A DNA stretch of 64,000 nt from Neonectria sp. B-13 (Eukaryota > Ascomycota > Sordariomycetes > Hypocreales > Nectriaceae). The stretch is taken from NCBI GenBank assembly GCA_002682825.1, contig NOKP01000020.1, forward strand, positions 744,001-808,000, read 5' to 3'. This document shows, piece after piece, positions 11,506 to 22,454 of this stretch (its first letter is position 1; each line of letters opens with the position of its first letter). The notes under the pieces are model-generated. The model saw nothing but the letters and a program-made list of their open reading frames with translations, did no database searches and was not told where the DNA came from. The translations under genes were made by a program, and so were the position numbers.

Positions 11506-12233
11506 TGCCCACGCCGCGGTCCCGAGAGAAGGATTAAGGTCTTCCTTAACGTAGGATGCCTCCCGTTGGCCCGAGAGCCTTGCGCCAACCTGGATGCTCA
11601 GAAGGGAAGCACCGCGAGGGCCAGGCATCGTTATGCCTTGGGGGCTTGCGAACTCCGCCCTCAACAACGGCTTTCCTGCGGTCTACGGGGATGACAGTTT
11701 GGCAAGGTGAATCGGAAAATGGCGCTATACAGCTGCGGAGCGGTCATGAGGGCGAGGTTCCGCTAAATATTGGACGGAGACCACGAGGACGTGGCCGAAG
11801 CACGCTTGCATTGTGGGAGTTGGGGTTGAGAATTACCCTGTTGCGGATAGTCGGATGGCAGGCAAACATGACGAAATTGCTCATGTGTCTGTTGAAACAG
11901 ATAGTGAAAGTCGTTTTGTTACACGACAGCAGAGGACGCGTATCATTGAGATACGTAGATGTGAGAAGCCAAAAGTTGAAAGCTCGCCTATTTTCCATAT
12001 TCGAGTGATGCAAGTGAAGCAGCTAAAGTCTAACAAACACAGTACCATCCGAGGGAGACACAGGATATCTTCCGTCTCCCACCAGGATCAAACGCCAAGC
12101 GAGCCGTAGCCGGGACTCCCAGTCGGTCCACGCCAAAGCCCATAGAACGTGAAAGAGTCGTCACAAAAGTCATGAAAATTATTTGAAGGGGATGAAGAAT
12201 GTACAGAGCGAAAGAAGAGGTCGAGTTGACAGT
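11506..12233. other. Intergenic, possible continuation of the relic
   Basis: Short protein-like pieces occur at 11530-11760 in changing frames. Nothing clear follows up to the stop of the DUF7732-like gene. This stretch also holds that gene's 3' flank on the minus strand. Confidence 0.4.
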
Positions 12234-13159
12234 TTACGCGAGGAAGACGGTGGCCATGACGGCGGCCAGGAGGGGCCAGAAGCCGAGGGCCTCGGCCAGC
12301 GCCTGCATGCTCTGGCCGGCGGCGGAGTCTTCGCTCTGAACCGTGGTTCCGTTGGGCAAGGTACCGTTGATGAGGATGGTCATGGTGCCGTTGACCTTGG
12401 CGACGTTGACGACGGACTTGTTGAGGTAGTCATAGCTGCCGTTGCCGATGAGCTCGTTGTAGTACGAGGTATCGTTGTTGTCGTCGCATCCACAGACGGC
12501 AAAGCGAGCGCAGCCGCAGATGACGTCGCGGGTCTCATTCCTGTCGCTAGATGCGTTGTAGTAACGGTACTGGTTGTCGTAGTGGTACATGTACGCGCCG
12601 TACAGCCAGACACCGGGCCAGAAGGCGATGGCGGTGCCGAGTAGGAGGAAGCCACCGAGGCCCAGAGGAGTCTTACTGCCAGACCTGTAGGGAACTGCAG
12701 CACCTCCGGGGTAGTATCGACCGCCGCCGTAGTTGGGCTGGGGGCCTGAGCCCGAGCCCGAGGAGCCGCCAGAATTGGAGCGCCTGGAGTGCGACGAGTT
12801 AGCAAAAGCGTGTTCGTAGTGGTTTTGGGAATAGCTTCCACTCACGAGTTTCCATTGCTAGAACCAGACTTGCTTGAGCCGGAGGATTTGCCAGAGCCGG
12901 AGCCGGAGCCGGATGATGATTTGCCGGAACCTGATTTTGATGAGCTTCCAGACTTTTTAGAACCACCGCTGCCACTATGCCCACCTCCACTGCTGCCTCC
13001 GCGACCTCCTCCGCCGCCTCCGCCGCGGCGTTTGAAGAGCTCGTTCTCGTCCTCGCGGGGAGTGATTTCAATTCGCTCGACGTGTCGGGGCGCGTCGATG
13101 GCCGATGCGGCGGCCGAGCCCAGGACCGAAAGGGCCAAGAGAGTGAAGTCGAGTCTCAT
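12234..13159 (-). CDS. Gly/Ser-rich secreted or GPI-anchored protein, DUF7732-like
   Basis: Two exons, 13159-12846 and 12783-12234 (intron 12784-12845), encode 287 residues. The chosen ATG starts a clear signal peptide (MRLDFTLLALSVLG, cleavage near residue 19). A run of Gly follows a KRR site near residue 50, then a Ser/Gly/Lys low-complexity stretch to about residue 125. Next come a Tyr/Gly-rich part, a hydrophobic segment around residues 145-170 (FLLLGTAIAFWPGVWLYGAY), a four-Cys block (CGCARFAVCGC) and several Asn-glycosylation sequons. The C-terminus is hydrophobic and preceded by small residues, as in GPI-anchored proteins. The layout matches the ascomycete DUF7732 family, of unknown function. 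Membrane or wall location is inferred. The alternative is a single-pass membrane protein without an anchor. Confidence 0.85.
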
Positions 13160-15721
13160 GGCTGTTTTGCGATGTGTATGTGGATGTGGATGGTAGAGGG
13201 AGAGGAGGATGGATGGATGGTGGTGTCTTGGCGACTTAAAAAGCGGATGCCAAGCGAAATATATGCAGATCAAGAAAAGCCGGTGCAAATAACAAAGAGG
13301 TGTTAAAGCAGTTATTTGGCGATGGCGAGTGCAAGCGATGCGGCAATGCAATGTTGTTGTGGTGTTGTTTGTACTGTACAAAGTTGAAGATGCGTGATGG
13401 GGGTTTGCTGACAGGGGCTTTCGCCGCTGACGGAAGGGCAGGATCCGGGTTTTATAAGGTGAATCATCACAGAGCGCCAATGCGACGGCAGGTGTGATGA
13501 AGCGACAGGGGTTAGTGGATGGTTGCCAGTGCTAAGGTGCTTTCGCTTGCAGGAGCTTCCACAAGTTCCAGCCCTTCGACCTTCTGCAGCGCGCACGGAC
13601 CACTTGGGCTGGGCCGCACTTGGACAGGCGTAGCACAGGCAGTGCCTTCATTGTGGGCTGCTAGCTTTATTCCCAGGCGGTATCCATGATCTCACGATTT
13701 CTGAAAGGAGGCGAGATCCAACACTCAAAGCGGGGATTAGCATCATCCAGAGTGGCAAGAGAGGATCAATGAGGTCACGCAAGGCGATATGATTTTGAGA
13801 TGCCGCATTAAACATCTTCCACCTGCGTCCGTCTGTTCCCTTGAGAAATTCATAGAGGATTCGATGTTTCAGATGAATGCGATAGTGTCAACAAGGTGGA
13901 TTGCCGCGAAATGGGATTTTACATTTTCTCTCCGGAAGGAGGGGAATCCTCGCCTCACTGCATATCTGCTAGTCTGCAAAGTGCCTACTTTGGATAGGTT
14001 GTAGTGTATCCGTATCCTGTTGGGTTTACCCGAATGCCCTTTTCGCGGTGAAGTAAAGTCTTTGACGGACTGGGCAGCCGTGAAAATCATCTGGGTTTAA
14101 TTTGTATGAGCTGGGGTCGTTGAAGCTCGAGCCCGAGCTGAACGGGCTAGCTCATAATGGGGTCTTGGTGGCGCAGGCGTCATTTCCTCTTTTCTTCTTT
14201 GGCATCGTCTCCATCTCTTGAATGCCTGGTCAAGTGCTGCAGAGGTGGTCTGTCTCGATGAGGAGCCAACGTCGACGAAACAGTTCACTTGCATCAAGTT
14301 AATCCCATCATTACTAGAAATCTTTGGCTGTTGATTACTGGGACGTCGCTACGGGAGTCGGCACACTGCCTTAGGCTCTGCGAACCGTTTGAGATGGTCC
14401 TGCTAAATTGGGTATCGCGCCAAGGCGAGGCGCACAAGCTTGATGGCTTTAAGCTTCCAGCACGGCGCAGCGCGGCCCATCATGCCCTCTTACCCCTCGC
14501 CCATTGGCCGGCTTTGCCTCGGAAGGCTGGAAAAGCTGGTGTAGGCTGACTGTCTTTAGTGGGCACAGCGGGTATGTTCAGTGCCCTTCTTTAATGAGTC
14601 GGTCGCTGTGAATGGACCCTGGGTCTGGGTCCAGACTCCTCTGAGTGCATTGTCACCAGTGCTTCGCTGGCGCGCGCTGGCACATGTTGGCAGCAACACG
14701 TGTTTATGCGGTTCATGCGACTCCGATCATTTGTTGGCAACCGGACTAAACACCAACCTGTCTGTGGCTGTGGCGGACTCTCATCCGTCTCTGGCCGGCG
14801 ATTTCTGCTTACGGCGACATGGACCTTTTCATCCGTTGAGGGGGGTTACTGAGGTGGCATCCATCTGTGACCGTACTTTTGTCGGCATGAAGGGAGAAAG
14901 ATGCCGCCGATTCACATGGATGACGGCCTGGAATGAAGATAGCAGCATTTTCATTGGTGGTGAATAGAATCCAACCCCATCGTCTCTGGTTCCGTGAGAT
15001 GGAATCACAGAGGCTGTGCACATTCATAGGCCCGACAATCCGAGTGTCGGCGTTTTCTAGAAGCGATCGGGATGTCTTGGCTGACAGCACTAGCTTGCTC
15101 TGTGTTCCTAGGTGATTGCCCTTGGCGCTGGAATCAAAACACGTCTGTGACGCCATGTCCAGTCTGCCAAGCGATGAGCCTTGTGCGGCGATGCACCACC
15201 GCCACCACCATCTCCGCACCAGGTGACCAGGTAGATCGAACCCCTTCGCTGTCTCCGTCTCAATCCCGTCTCAAGTCCGTCTCTCGTACGGGTACGGGAT
15301 CAGAGCTTAGACTCCCCGTTAAGTTACTCCGCAATTCCGCCGTCAGTCATGTTTCGACGGCCTCCAAGTCCCTGTTTTGGGTAAGATCGCAGAAGATACG
15401 TACCTACCGTACTCTGCAAGTTCACGGGCATCAACGATAACAGCCCCAACTCCAAGCATTGTTGCATGCGAGTAATTCAATACTCTAAACATTCACGTGA
15501 TGATGAGTCCATGTGGACATCCGAAACATTTGAACGCCTGGTCGCCTTGGTCTTCGCCTTGGCCGCAAGGCCGCCAGGACGCCTTACCGGGCACGTCCAA
15601 CAAATGCTGCCTCGTCAAACCAACCACCTTGCACAGCCTGCGTAGGAAACTCCTCCATCGTAAACGGCTAATTTGACCTACCGTTCTTACGAAATGAACC
15701 GCCGACACCGCAATTTTCAAA
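13160..15721. other. Intergenic, no gene seen
   Basis: About 2.5 kb between the divergent DUF7732-like and HET genes. Frames are short and overlap on both strands, with no recognisable domain, signal peptide or intron-linked exons. It presumably contains both promoters. Confidence 0.5.
13450..13456 (-). promoter_or_regulatory. Possible TATA box of the DUF7732-like gene
   Basis: TATAAAA on the minus strand, about 290 bases upstream of the start ATG. It is plausible if the mRNA has a leader of about 250 bases. Confidence 0.4.
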
Positions 15722-17659
15722 ATGAACCAAAGTTCCTCACTCTGTGGCCTTTGTCCAACCCACGTCAGCCCGTCAGATGGCGGTGACCGAGTGCTCCGTT
15801 GCTGGACCTCATTTGCTGACCTGGACAGAAGCGCTGAGGCTGGATGCGACCTCTGCATTCTGTTCCGACACCATCTTGCCATCGTCTCCTCCGTTGATAG
15901 GCTTCGACAGCATGCCGGTGGAATAAAACTGCACAGCAGCCATGACGGATGGTCCTTGGAATGTGGCGCTCTTGCGGGTGGTCTTGTGCTCCCTTTCCTT
16001 GACTCTTCTAGTGAGCTTAGACGGACACCTTCGCCAGCAAATCCAGCGGAGGTCTTGGACCAGGCCAATATATGGCTTCGGAGATGTCTTTCGTCCCATT
16101 CAGGCTGCCAAGGCGACACTGGATCGCATTACTCCACCCTAGAACATAGTCAACGAGAGCTTCCCAAGCGCCTAATCGACCTAACCCACGGTGACATACT
16201 TCAAGTCTTTAACTGCGAAGACAGGATGAGAACCGGCCTGCTCTCCGCTGACGATGCAGAATACTGCTCTCTAAGCTATCGATGGGGAGTCACTCCCCAT
16301 TCTTCGGTTCTCACCCAGACTTTCTCAGCGTCTTGGGAACTTCCTCTTTCGTCTGTGCCACGGACGTTTCGGGATGCGGTCAGCGTGACACGACAGCTTG
16401 GGATCCGTTACATCTGGATTGATGCTCTGTGCATCGTTCAACCAACCGCTGACGATGAAACGGAGTGGCTTGAGGAGGGATCTCGCATGGGTGTCATATA
16501 TCAAAACGCCGTCTGCACCATCGCCGCGACAGCTTCGCTTCACGCAAACCAAGGATTTCTGGAGCAAACAGGAAGGAGCTATCTTAATGCCGAGCCAGTA
16601 GAAATTCCTCGAGACAGGGACTCGGCTGAACAGAAGTTCCATATCCCCATTAGAACCCCCGACTTTTACTCCTGCGTCAGCAAGTCACCGCTCAACAGCC
16701 GAGGCTGGGTCGTGCAGGAACGGGCCTTGTCGATACGAATCCTCCATTTCGCCGAACACGGCCTGTTCTGGGAGTGTGGGGAGTTGAAAGCTCACAGCTC
16801 CCATGGTACTCTGCAAAGTTGCGACGACTTCCCTTCATGCCGCTCGAGAGAGACTTTGCTCAGCGTCGCTCGCACTAGACGCACAAGCCACATTTGTCCC
16901 GTCGAGTGGTTTCACTTTGTAAAGCAATGTTCGTTCACTGACTTCACCAACCCTCATGATCGCCTTCTTGCCCTTTCCTCGGTTGCAAAAGCGGTGCAGC
17001 CTTATCTTGGTGGCCACGAGTACATTGCTGGACTCTGGGTGAATGATATTGTGCGTGGGCTTGCCTGGAAGTCTTACAACCCAAGGCTTCCACCGAGCGG
17101 AAACGTGCAGCCTGCTGCGCCGTCATGGAGCTGGGCATCAGCTACAGGTGGCGTTGACTTAGGCGTGTTCTCCTTCAGGATGTATCGATACAACCTTGTC
17201 GATGTCGTCGCTACGTCGGCGACTCCAGCCCGAAGATCAAACCCTTACGGCTGTCTAAGCTATGGAAGCGTTACACTCAAAGGGACACTCGCATTTGAAA
17301 CGCTTACAAGAACGACCCGTTTCCAGAATAAGATAGACCTATCCATATACTGGGACGAGACACCAACGGAAAGCTTGCCAGGCTCTAGCAGTCAGCAATC
17401 CTCAACACCGAGCCCACAGAAATACGCCTTGCTGCCGATCGCCGAGGAGAAAATGGCTTTCAATCATACAACCCACATTGGAGCGTTGATTCTGGAGCCT
17501 GTTGGGCAACCAGAGGTGGTTCAAAGAAACTCGGTCGATAGCCTGAGGACTGAGTTCCGCCGCGTGGGTTGGATAGAGTACACATACAAGCCACATGACC
17601 TGAAGGACAAGAGAAGATACTGGAATGAAAGAGAGCCAGAAGAAATCGTTCTAGTGTAG
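15722..17659 (+). CDS. Heterokaryon incompatibility (HET) domain protein 1
   Basis: Single-exon gene of 645 residues. HET-domain proteins mediate non-self recognition and programmed cell death after hyphal fusion, and the domain is TIR-like. The three conserved blocks are visible: YCSLSYRWG (about residue 180), YIWIDALCIVQ (about residue 230) and GVIYQNAVCTIAATA (about residues 255-270). A further conserved block with GWVVQERALSIRILHF lies near residue 330, and a PSWSWAS motif, usual in the C-terminal part of this family, lies near residue 465. The first about 170 residues contain a Cys-rich start (CGLCPTHV and CDLCILF), common in this type. No NACHT or ankyrin partner domain is attached. The gene converges on the minus-strand gene ending at 17780, only 120 bases apart. 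Confidence 0.93.
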   Translation: MNQSSSLCGLCPTHVSPSDGGDRVLRCWTSFADLDRSAEAGCDLCILFRHHLAIVSSVDRLRQHAGGIKLHSSHDGWSLECGALAGGLVLPFLDSSSELRRTPSPANPAEVLDQANIWLRRCLSSHSGCQGDTGSHYSTLEHSQRELPKRLIDLTHGDILQVFNCEDRMRTGLLSADDAEYCSLSYRWGVTPHSSVLTQTFSASWELPLSSVPRTFRDAVSVTRQLGIRYIWIDALCIVQPTADDETEWLEEGSRMGVIYQNAVCTIAATASLHANQGFLEQTGRSYLNAEPVEIPRDRDSAEQKFHIPIRTPDFYSCVSKSPLNSRGWVVQERALSIRILHFAEHGLFWECGELKAHSSHGTLQSCDDFPSCRSRETLLSVARTRRTSHICPVEWFHFVKQCSFTDFTNPHDRLLALSSVAKAVQPYLGGHEYIAGLWVNDIVRGLAWKSYNPRLPPSGNVQPAAPSWSWASATGGVDLGVFSFRMYRYNLVDVVATSATPARRSNPYGCLSYGSVTLKGTLAFETLTRTTRFQNKIDLSIYWDETPTESLPGSSSQQSSTPSPQKYALLPIAEEKMAFNHTTHIGALILEPVGQPEVVQRNSVDSLRTEFRRVGWIEYTYKPHDLKDKRRYWNEREPEEIVLV

Positions 17660-17779
17660 GAGATATGTTAGACATCTGAATATGACTGTGGGCGGTGTGG
17701 AATGCATGTCCTGAACTCCAATGACCATAGTAATGTAAGTTATGGAACTCCATGCGAATAATTGACACCTAGCTCCGTC

Positions 17780-19062
17780 CTACTCTGCATCCATCAAGTA
17801 CGGGTCCCAGCAAGGCGATGAAGGAGTCACCCACTTCATCCGTTTCTCAGCAGCCGCAAGCGCCTCCTCGTTGACAGAGATGCCCCATTGCTTATTCTGG
17901 AGCTGTGTCATGACAATATTTCGGTCCTCTAATTCGGGCCAGTCATGGCTATGTCGTACGCAGCCTGAACGGGGACGTGTCAATGGGATCTTGCGTTCGT
18001 ATTTGTCACGGAAGATGTGAAAGCGGGCGATAGCGTCATAGGGGTCCCAGCGTGGCCGATTCAGAGGTGTCCCATGTATAGGCAGAGGACACGGAGCTTC
18101 TCCTATACTCTTATCTTCATCCGCACTGGCGAGGAGGAATCCCATTAGGGCATCGAATTGCTCGTTTGTCGGTGGATATATCGTTTTTGGCCCGGTGACA
18201 TTGCTTCCATGTATCCACATTGAATTGCACTGCGGTACCTGTTAGCTCATCTGTCACTGAGGACGAAAAGCTGCCTGGGGAAGGGATATTTCTATATTAT
18301 TTACCTCTTGCTCTGTTTCGCCGCGGTCAAAGACAACCACGCCACCAAAAATCTTCCCCTCTGCCCAGTATCCTGCAACATCGGCAAGCCCTCTGGGATA
18401 CTGCTCGGGGAATCGGTACGCCTTGTGGAAAAAGGCTGCTGGCGGGAGCACATAACCTCGATAACGTAACTCATCACCCGAGGCTTGGCCTTCGATCTCA
18501 AGCCAGTCTTGATGAAGTTGATGTTTATGTGCGCCACTGTCCAGCTGAAATAGATAGGCCGCAATTTGATGACATGCAACAACAACAAGCTCGATAAGTC
18601 TGAGATTAAATTGCTCTGAACCCGGTCTTGTTTGTTGAAACGCAGAAAGTAGCTGGGCCTGGTTAGAATAGTTCTTATAGAGGTGCTGGATAAGTGTATA
18701 TGACCCCGTGGAGGAGGCAGGAAAATAGGGTCAATTGGCTGGCTCACAGATTGTTTAAAGCGCATGTCGGAAGGGTCAAAATTTGCTCTAAATTCACGAG
18801 CCTTATCAAGGAAGCCCTCGCAGAGTTCTATATGCTCCAGCTCGTAGACAGGATGACGGTCCATAAAGAAGTATGAGTCTTTGAAGGATTGCTCTGTTGG
18901 CAGCCCATCGAGGATCTGGGCGTAAGTGAATTCCGCTATTGGAGTGGCCAAGATACGCATCAGCGCCCGGCGGAAGGTGTCCCTGTGCCCATCGTCGAGC
19001 ACATCGTCGTCGAGCACATCGTCGTCCTTTAGGAGAGCATCTGAGACTTCGGTAGAGGACAT
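17780..19062 (-). CDS. Hypothetical protein, apparently frameshifted
   Basis: I do not recognise the family. The first coding part runs from ATG 19062 (or an in-frame ATG at 19125) to about 18708 and ends in PIDPIFLPPPRG. Coding then continues in a different frame from 18703 to 18305 (SYTLIQHLYKNYSNQAQLLS onward). An intron at 18230-18304 (GTAAAT donor, GCAG acceptor) joins to the last exon, 18229-17780, which begins CNSMWIHG. No legal splice joins the first two parts in phase. One missing base in the four-C run at 18704-18707 would restore a continuous protein of about 400 residues. An acidic repeat (DDDVLDDDVLDD) near the N-terminus comes from a small tandem duplication at about 18990-19027. 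It could be a sequencing error or a recent pseudogene. No signal peptide or membrane segment is seen. Confidence 0.6.
18990..19027 (-). repeat. Short coding tandem duplication (Asp-rich)
   Basis: The plus strand reads ATCGTCGAGCAC followed by a slightly longer copy and then the start of a third. In protein this gives a repeated DDVLDD unit near the N-terminus of the hypothetical protein. Confidence 0.7.
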
Positions 19063-21160
19063 GATAATGATGACGAGGGAATGGTTTTGCAAGTTGCTTG
19101 CTTGGATGCTGCTGATTTGGGTCATGTTGGGAATCGAAACCGAGGCACATTAACCCGGTCCCGTCTGGTGAGCCTGGTGATGACTAACAAGCGGGGTGTG
19201 AGGCGGTTCCGGGTCCAATCAGTAAGGGACCGCTCAACTTATCACGCACATGTTCCTCTGGTCCATCTTCAAGTCGTTCCATCTGTTCTTGGCCGGTTGT
19301 GGTGGATAGGTTGGGCGGAGAATAAGTTGGTGGAAATGGAACTTTGGGTAGGGAAGCAGGATGGGCGTTTAACTTGGTGGGGATTCTCCGATGAAGGAGA
19401 ACATCAATGGACTCCAGGCAGAACGTATAACGTGCTATTGTCGTATTTAAGCGGCCGCTGAGCCCTGTTGAGAAAACAGAAGATGATGGTAGACAAGCAG
19501 ACTTACAAGCTCCTCTCTTTTCTCCTATCGAACAGCCTCCTTGACTCAAAGGCTTTCAGTCTTGTCTTCTTTTTCTTGCTACCTTTGGATCCTCCGTCAA
19601 TTCCATTTTGTTCTGGCCTTAAGATTCAGGGTGAATCGGGTCGATGGCTTGAGAATGCCTTAGTCGGTGGTTCACTGGAATTTATCGCGGCCTCAACGAC
19701 GGTAACGCATAGATAAGTCCTAACCAGAGACTAACTGCATCTTGGAAAAACACTGACCGGGATAGGTTGGCCTCCCTCATATTCTGGATTGGAATGACGT
19801 AGCCTGGAGGATTGATCCCCAAGCTATCATTGAATTGGTTGAGTACCCTCGGAGTGAGTTTTTGTCTCTTGGCTTATCGCAAGAACCATATACTAAGTCG
19901 AATAGGATTTACTTTCCCATTCAGAAAGGTGGGAAGCGGCATAAACCCGAGAGAGAGAGCTCGGCGAGGGCTAAGGAGTCTCGGGAGTACTCAAGCACAG
20001 GGTACTCCCCGAGTCGACAGGGGCAGTGTGCGGTTCATGCAAGCAAGGAGAAACCAGCCTTTACTCATGTATAATGTTTCTGCAGAGGAGCTGCGGCGTA
20101 TTCCCACTGCCCCGAGGCCTCTCCGAGCCATTCGGGTCGCTTAGACAACTGCGCTCTGAGAAAGAAATTGCTAGCTGTAAGATGTTAAGATCGACGAGGG
20201 CAGAGTAGGCGGTTTGCGTGTTGATATTATTTTATTGTAAGGAGAAAATACTACTCCATTGACGTATGAAACATGACGTGAAAAGATATCATTAAGGTCT
20301 TACAATTGACCACTACGGAGCACAGTTTGCCTAATAATTTTGAGATGACCTAGGTGATCTGGTTGTGTAGGGTTGTAGTCTTGACTTGGCCTTGTAGTGA
20401 AGCAGGGAGTGTTAATGCATTTCGTGTCGTTTGCTTCGCTACATTCAAAGAGGACGAGGACAAGTAAACCCCGCAACTTCAACTACACCATACGCATATC
20501 TATCTCACCGCTTGAGGTCCAAATAGCCTTTATGCATCCGTCAGATCGGGGTTGTTCTGCCGAGGCTTGCTTGCGGGGTAGCGATAATACGACATGGTAA
20601 GCTCTTGGCATTGAGAAGGATTCGAGCTAATGGCCTCACTCCAGCTTCCGTGTTCGGATAATGTTCCCGGAAAAGTCAAATATGAACGGAAGACGCATGC
20701 AAGAACGGAAAAGGAAGCTTAAATTCGAAAAAGTCAGGCGGTCATAGAATGAAAAAGGAGATTTTCCCACTAGTAAGACGCAGTACCTCGTGGCTAACAT
20801 GAACGATCTCCAAGAATCGTCCTACTTGGAAGTATTGCGGCCTCCAACCCCTCTTCACCCCGCCTACGATGGTCGGGAACCATCCCATCCCTGACACCGA
20901 GATTTCTTTTTCCGATAGAGAATTATGACGAACGTTCCGTTTGCCATCCAGTGATTACCACTGGAGGAAAAAAAGAAAACGGAATCTGGGGTAGTAATTA
21001 AGCTCGACATGTCGATCGTGCTGCAGAGGAAGCGAAATGGAAGGATACGAAGCCCTGGTGGGTACTTAAGGGACTCCCAGGCCAGCCTTGGAGTAGAGGG
21101 AATACCGTTCTCCTGACAAACTAAACCCCCCCGTCACAGTTTACTTTGAAAGTGCTCATC
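19063..21160. other. Intergenic, no gene seen
   Basis: About 2 kb between divergent genes. No coding frame with a recognisable domain. A perfect inverted repeat CCAGTG-ATTAC-CACTGG lies near 20948-20964, about 200 bases before the GH105 start, and a CCTCCAA element lies near 20841. Both are candidate regulator sites only. Confidence 0.45.
20948..20964. promoter_or_regulatory. Inverted repeat upstream of GH105 gene
   Basis: CCAGTG and CACTGG arms are separated by five bases, about 200 bases upstream of the GH105 start codon. The symmetric form would suit a dimeric regulator. No known factor is assigned. Confidence 0.3.
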
Positions 21161-22454
21161 ATGAAGGCATCTGTTCTCTTGACTGGAGCCATGGCCGGCG
21201 TAACGTTGGCCGCCGGCGTGACGTTGCCAAATGGCTGGTTTTCAATCCCACCTACGGCGAAAATCGAGCCCGGAAAATTCCAAGGCAAGCCGCGGTATCT
21301 CACATGGATGGCCGACTCGCAAATTCAGCATGGTGTTGAGCCTACTCTTGCATACACCGTATCTGCCTACTACTCTGGCGTTTTGAAGGCATATGAGCGA
21401 ACCGGAAACAAGAAATACTTAGACTACGTCAAGTATGGGATCGATATTCTCCTCTATCCAGAACATGATGGTAGCATCCTCATGTACAACAAGAGCAACT
21501 CTATCGACGATATTCGCGTTGGGCATAGCTTCCTTGACATCTACAATGTCACTGGAGACGAGATCTACAAAACGGCTGCACAAACCCTTCGCAACCAGAT
21601 TGATCGCAGTGGTCGCACTCCCGACGGTGGATTCTACCATCGGTATCCTACGTACATCGATCAGATGTGGTTGGATGGTATCTACATGCTCGATGTGTTT
21701 TACGCCCGATGGACTCACGAATTTGAGCCAAACAACAACACAGCTTGGGACGACATTGCACTACAATTTGATCTCATAGACGCCGGCACGAGGTCTGATG
21801 AGCGCACGAACGGTCTTCCGGTCCACGGCTTCGACGTCAGCAAGACTCAGATTTGGGCTGACCCCGTCACTGGAGCCTGTCCGCATGTTTGGGGGAGGGC
21901 AGTTGGATGGTATATCATGGCCCTCGTCGACACCTTGGACTACTTCCCTGAGAAGCATGCGGGACGAAAGCGCCTCCTAGGATATCTGAAGTCCGTTAGC
22001 AAAGCCATTGTTGCAGCTCAGGACAAATCTACCAAGGGTTGGTGGCTCATCATGGATCCTGGCCTGGAAGGCCGATCGGGTAACTACATCGAAAGCTCTG
22101 GGTCAGGCATGTTTGTCTATGGACTGCTCAAGGCCCACCGCTTGGGGTACATCAAAGACAACAAGTACCTTAAGGCAGCGCTCGACGGCTATGAGCTAAT
22201 GACTGACACATTTGCTTCGCCTCGGGGCCGCGACGGAGCTTTGGCGTATGAGTGGACAGTACAGACTGGGAGCTTGAGTTCAAATGGAACCTTTGAGGTG
22301 AGTTACATGATGATGCTGCTACTCGAAAAGAATCTGACATTACGGTCAGTACTACGCTAGCATGCCCCTGTTTGAGAATGATCTTAAAGGCGTCGCCCCA
22401 TTCCTCTTCGCCAGCTACGAATATGAGCTACTCCGAAGCAAGGGAGGTAGCTAA
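21161..22454 (+). CDS. GH105 unsaturated rhamnogalacturonyl hydrolase, secreted
   Basis: Removes the unsaturated galacturonyl residue from oligosaccharides made by rhamnogalacturonan lyase, outside the cell. Two exons, 21161-22297 and 22350-22454 (intron 22298-22349), give 413 residues. The start is the ATG at 21161; the frame extends upstream only through a TTG. A signal peptide covers about residues 1-20. Family hallmarks are present: the block RVGHSFLDIYNVTGDEIYKT, the DQMWLDGIYM motif whose Asp is the general acid of YteR-type enzymes (about residue 170), WGRAVGWYIMALVDTLDYFP (about residue 245) and ESSGSGMFVYGL near residue 310. The last exon supplies YYASMPLF and the C-terminal helix. 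It lies 2 kb from a GH28 gene on the same strand, which suggests joint action on pectin. Confidence 0.95.

Noticed and set aside
15225..15250. B-box-like GGGGTTCGATC on the minus strand as a tRNA
   Set aside because: No A-box or cloverleaf at the required distance upstream.
13789..15440. Several 60-136 codon frames between the DUF7732-like and HET genes
   Set aside because: They overlap on both strands and lack domain, signal peptide or splice-linked continuation.
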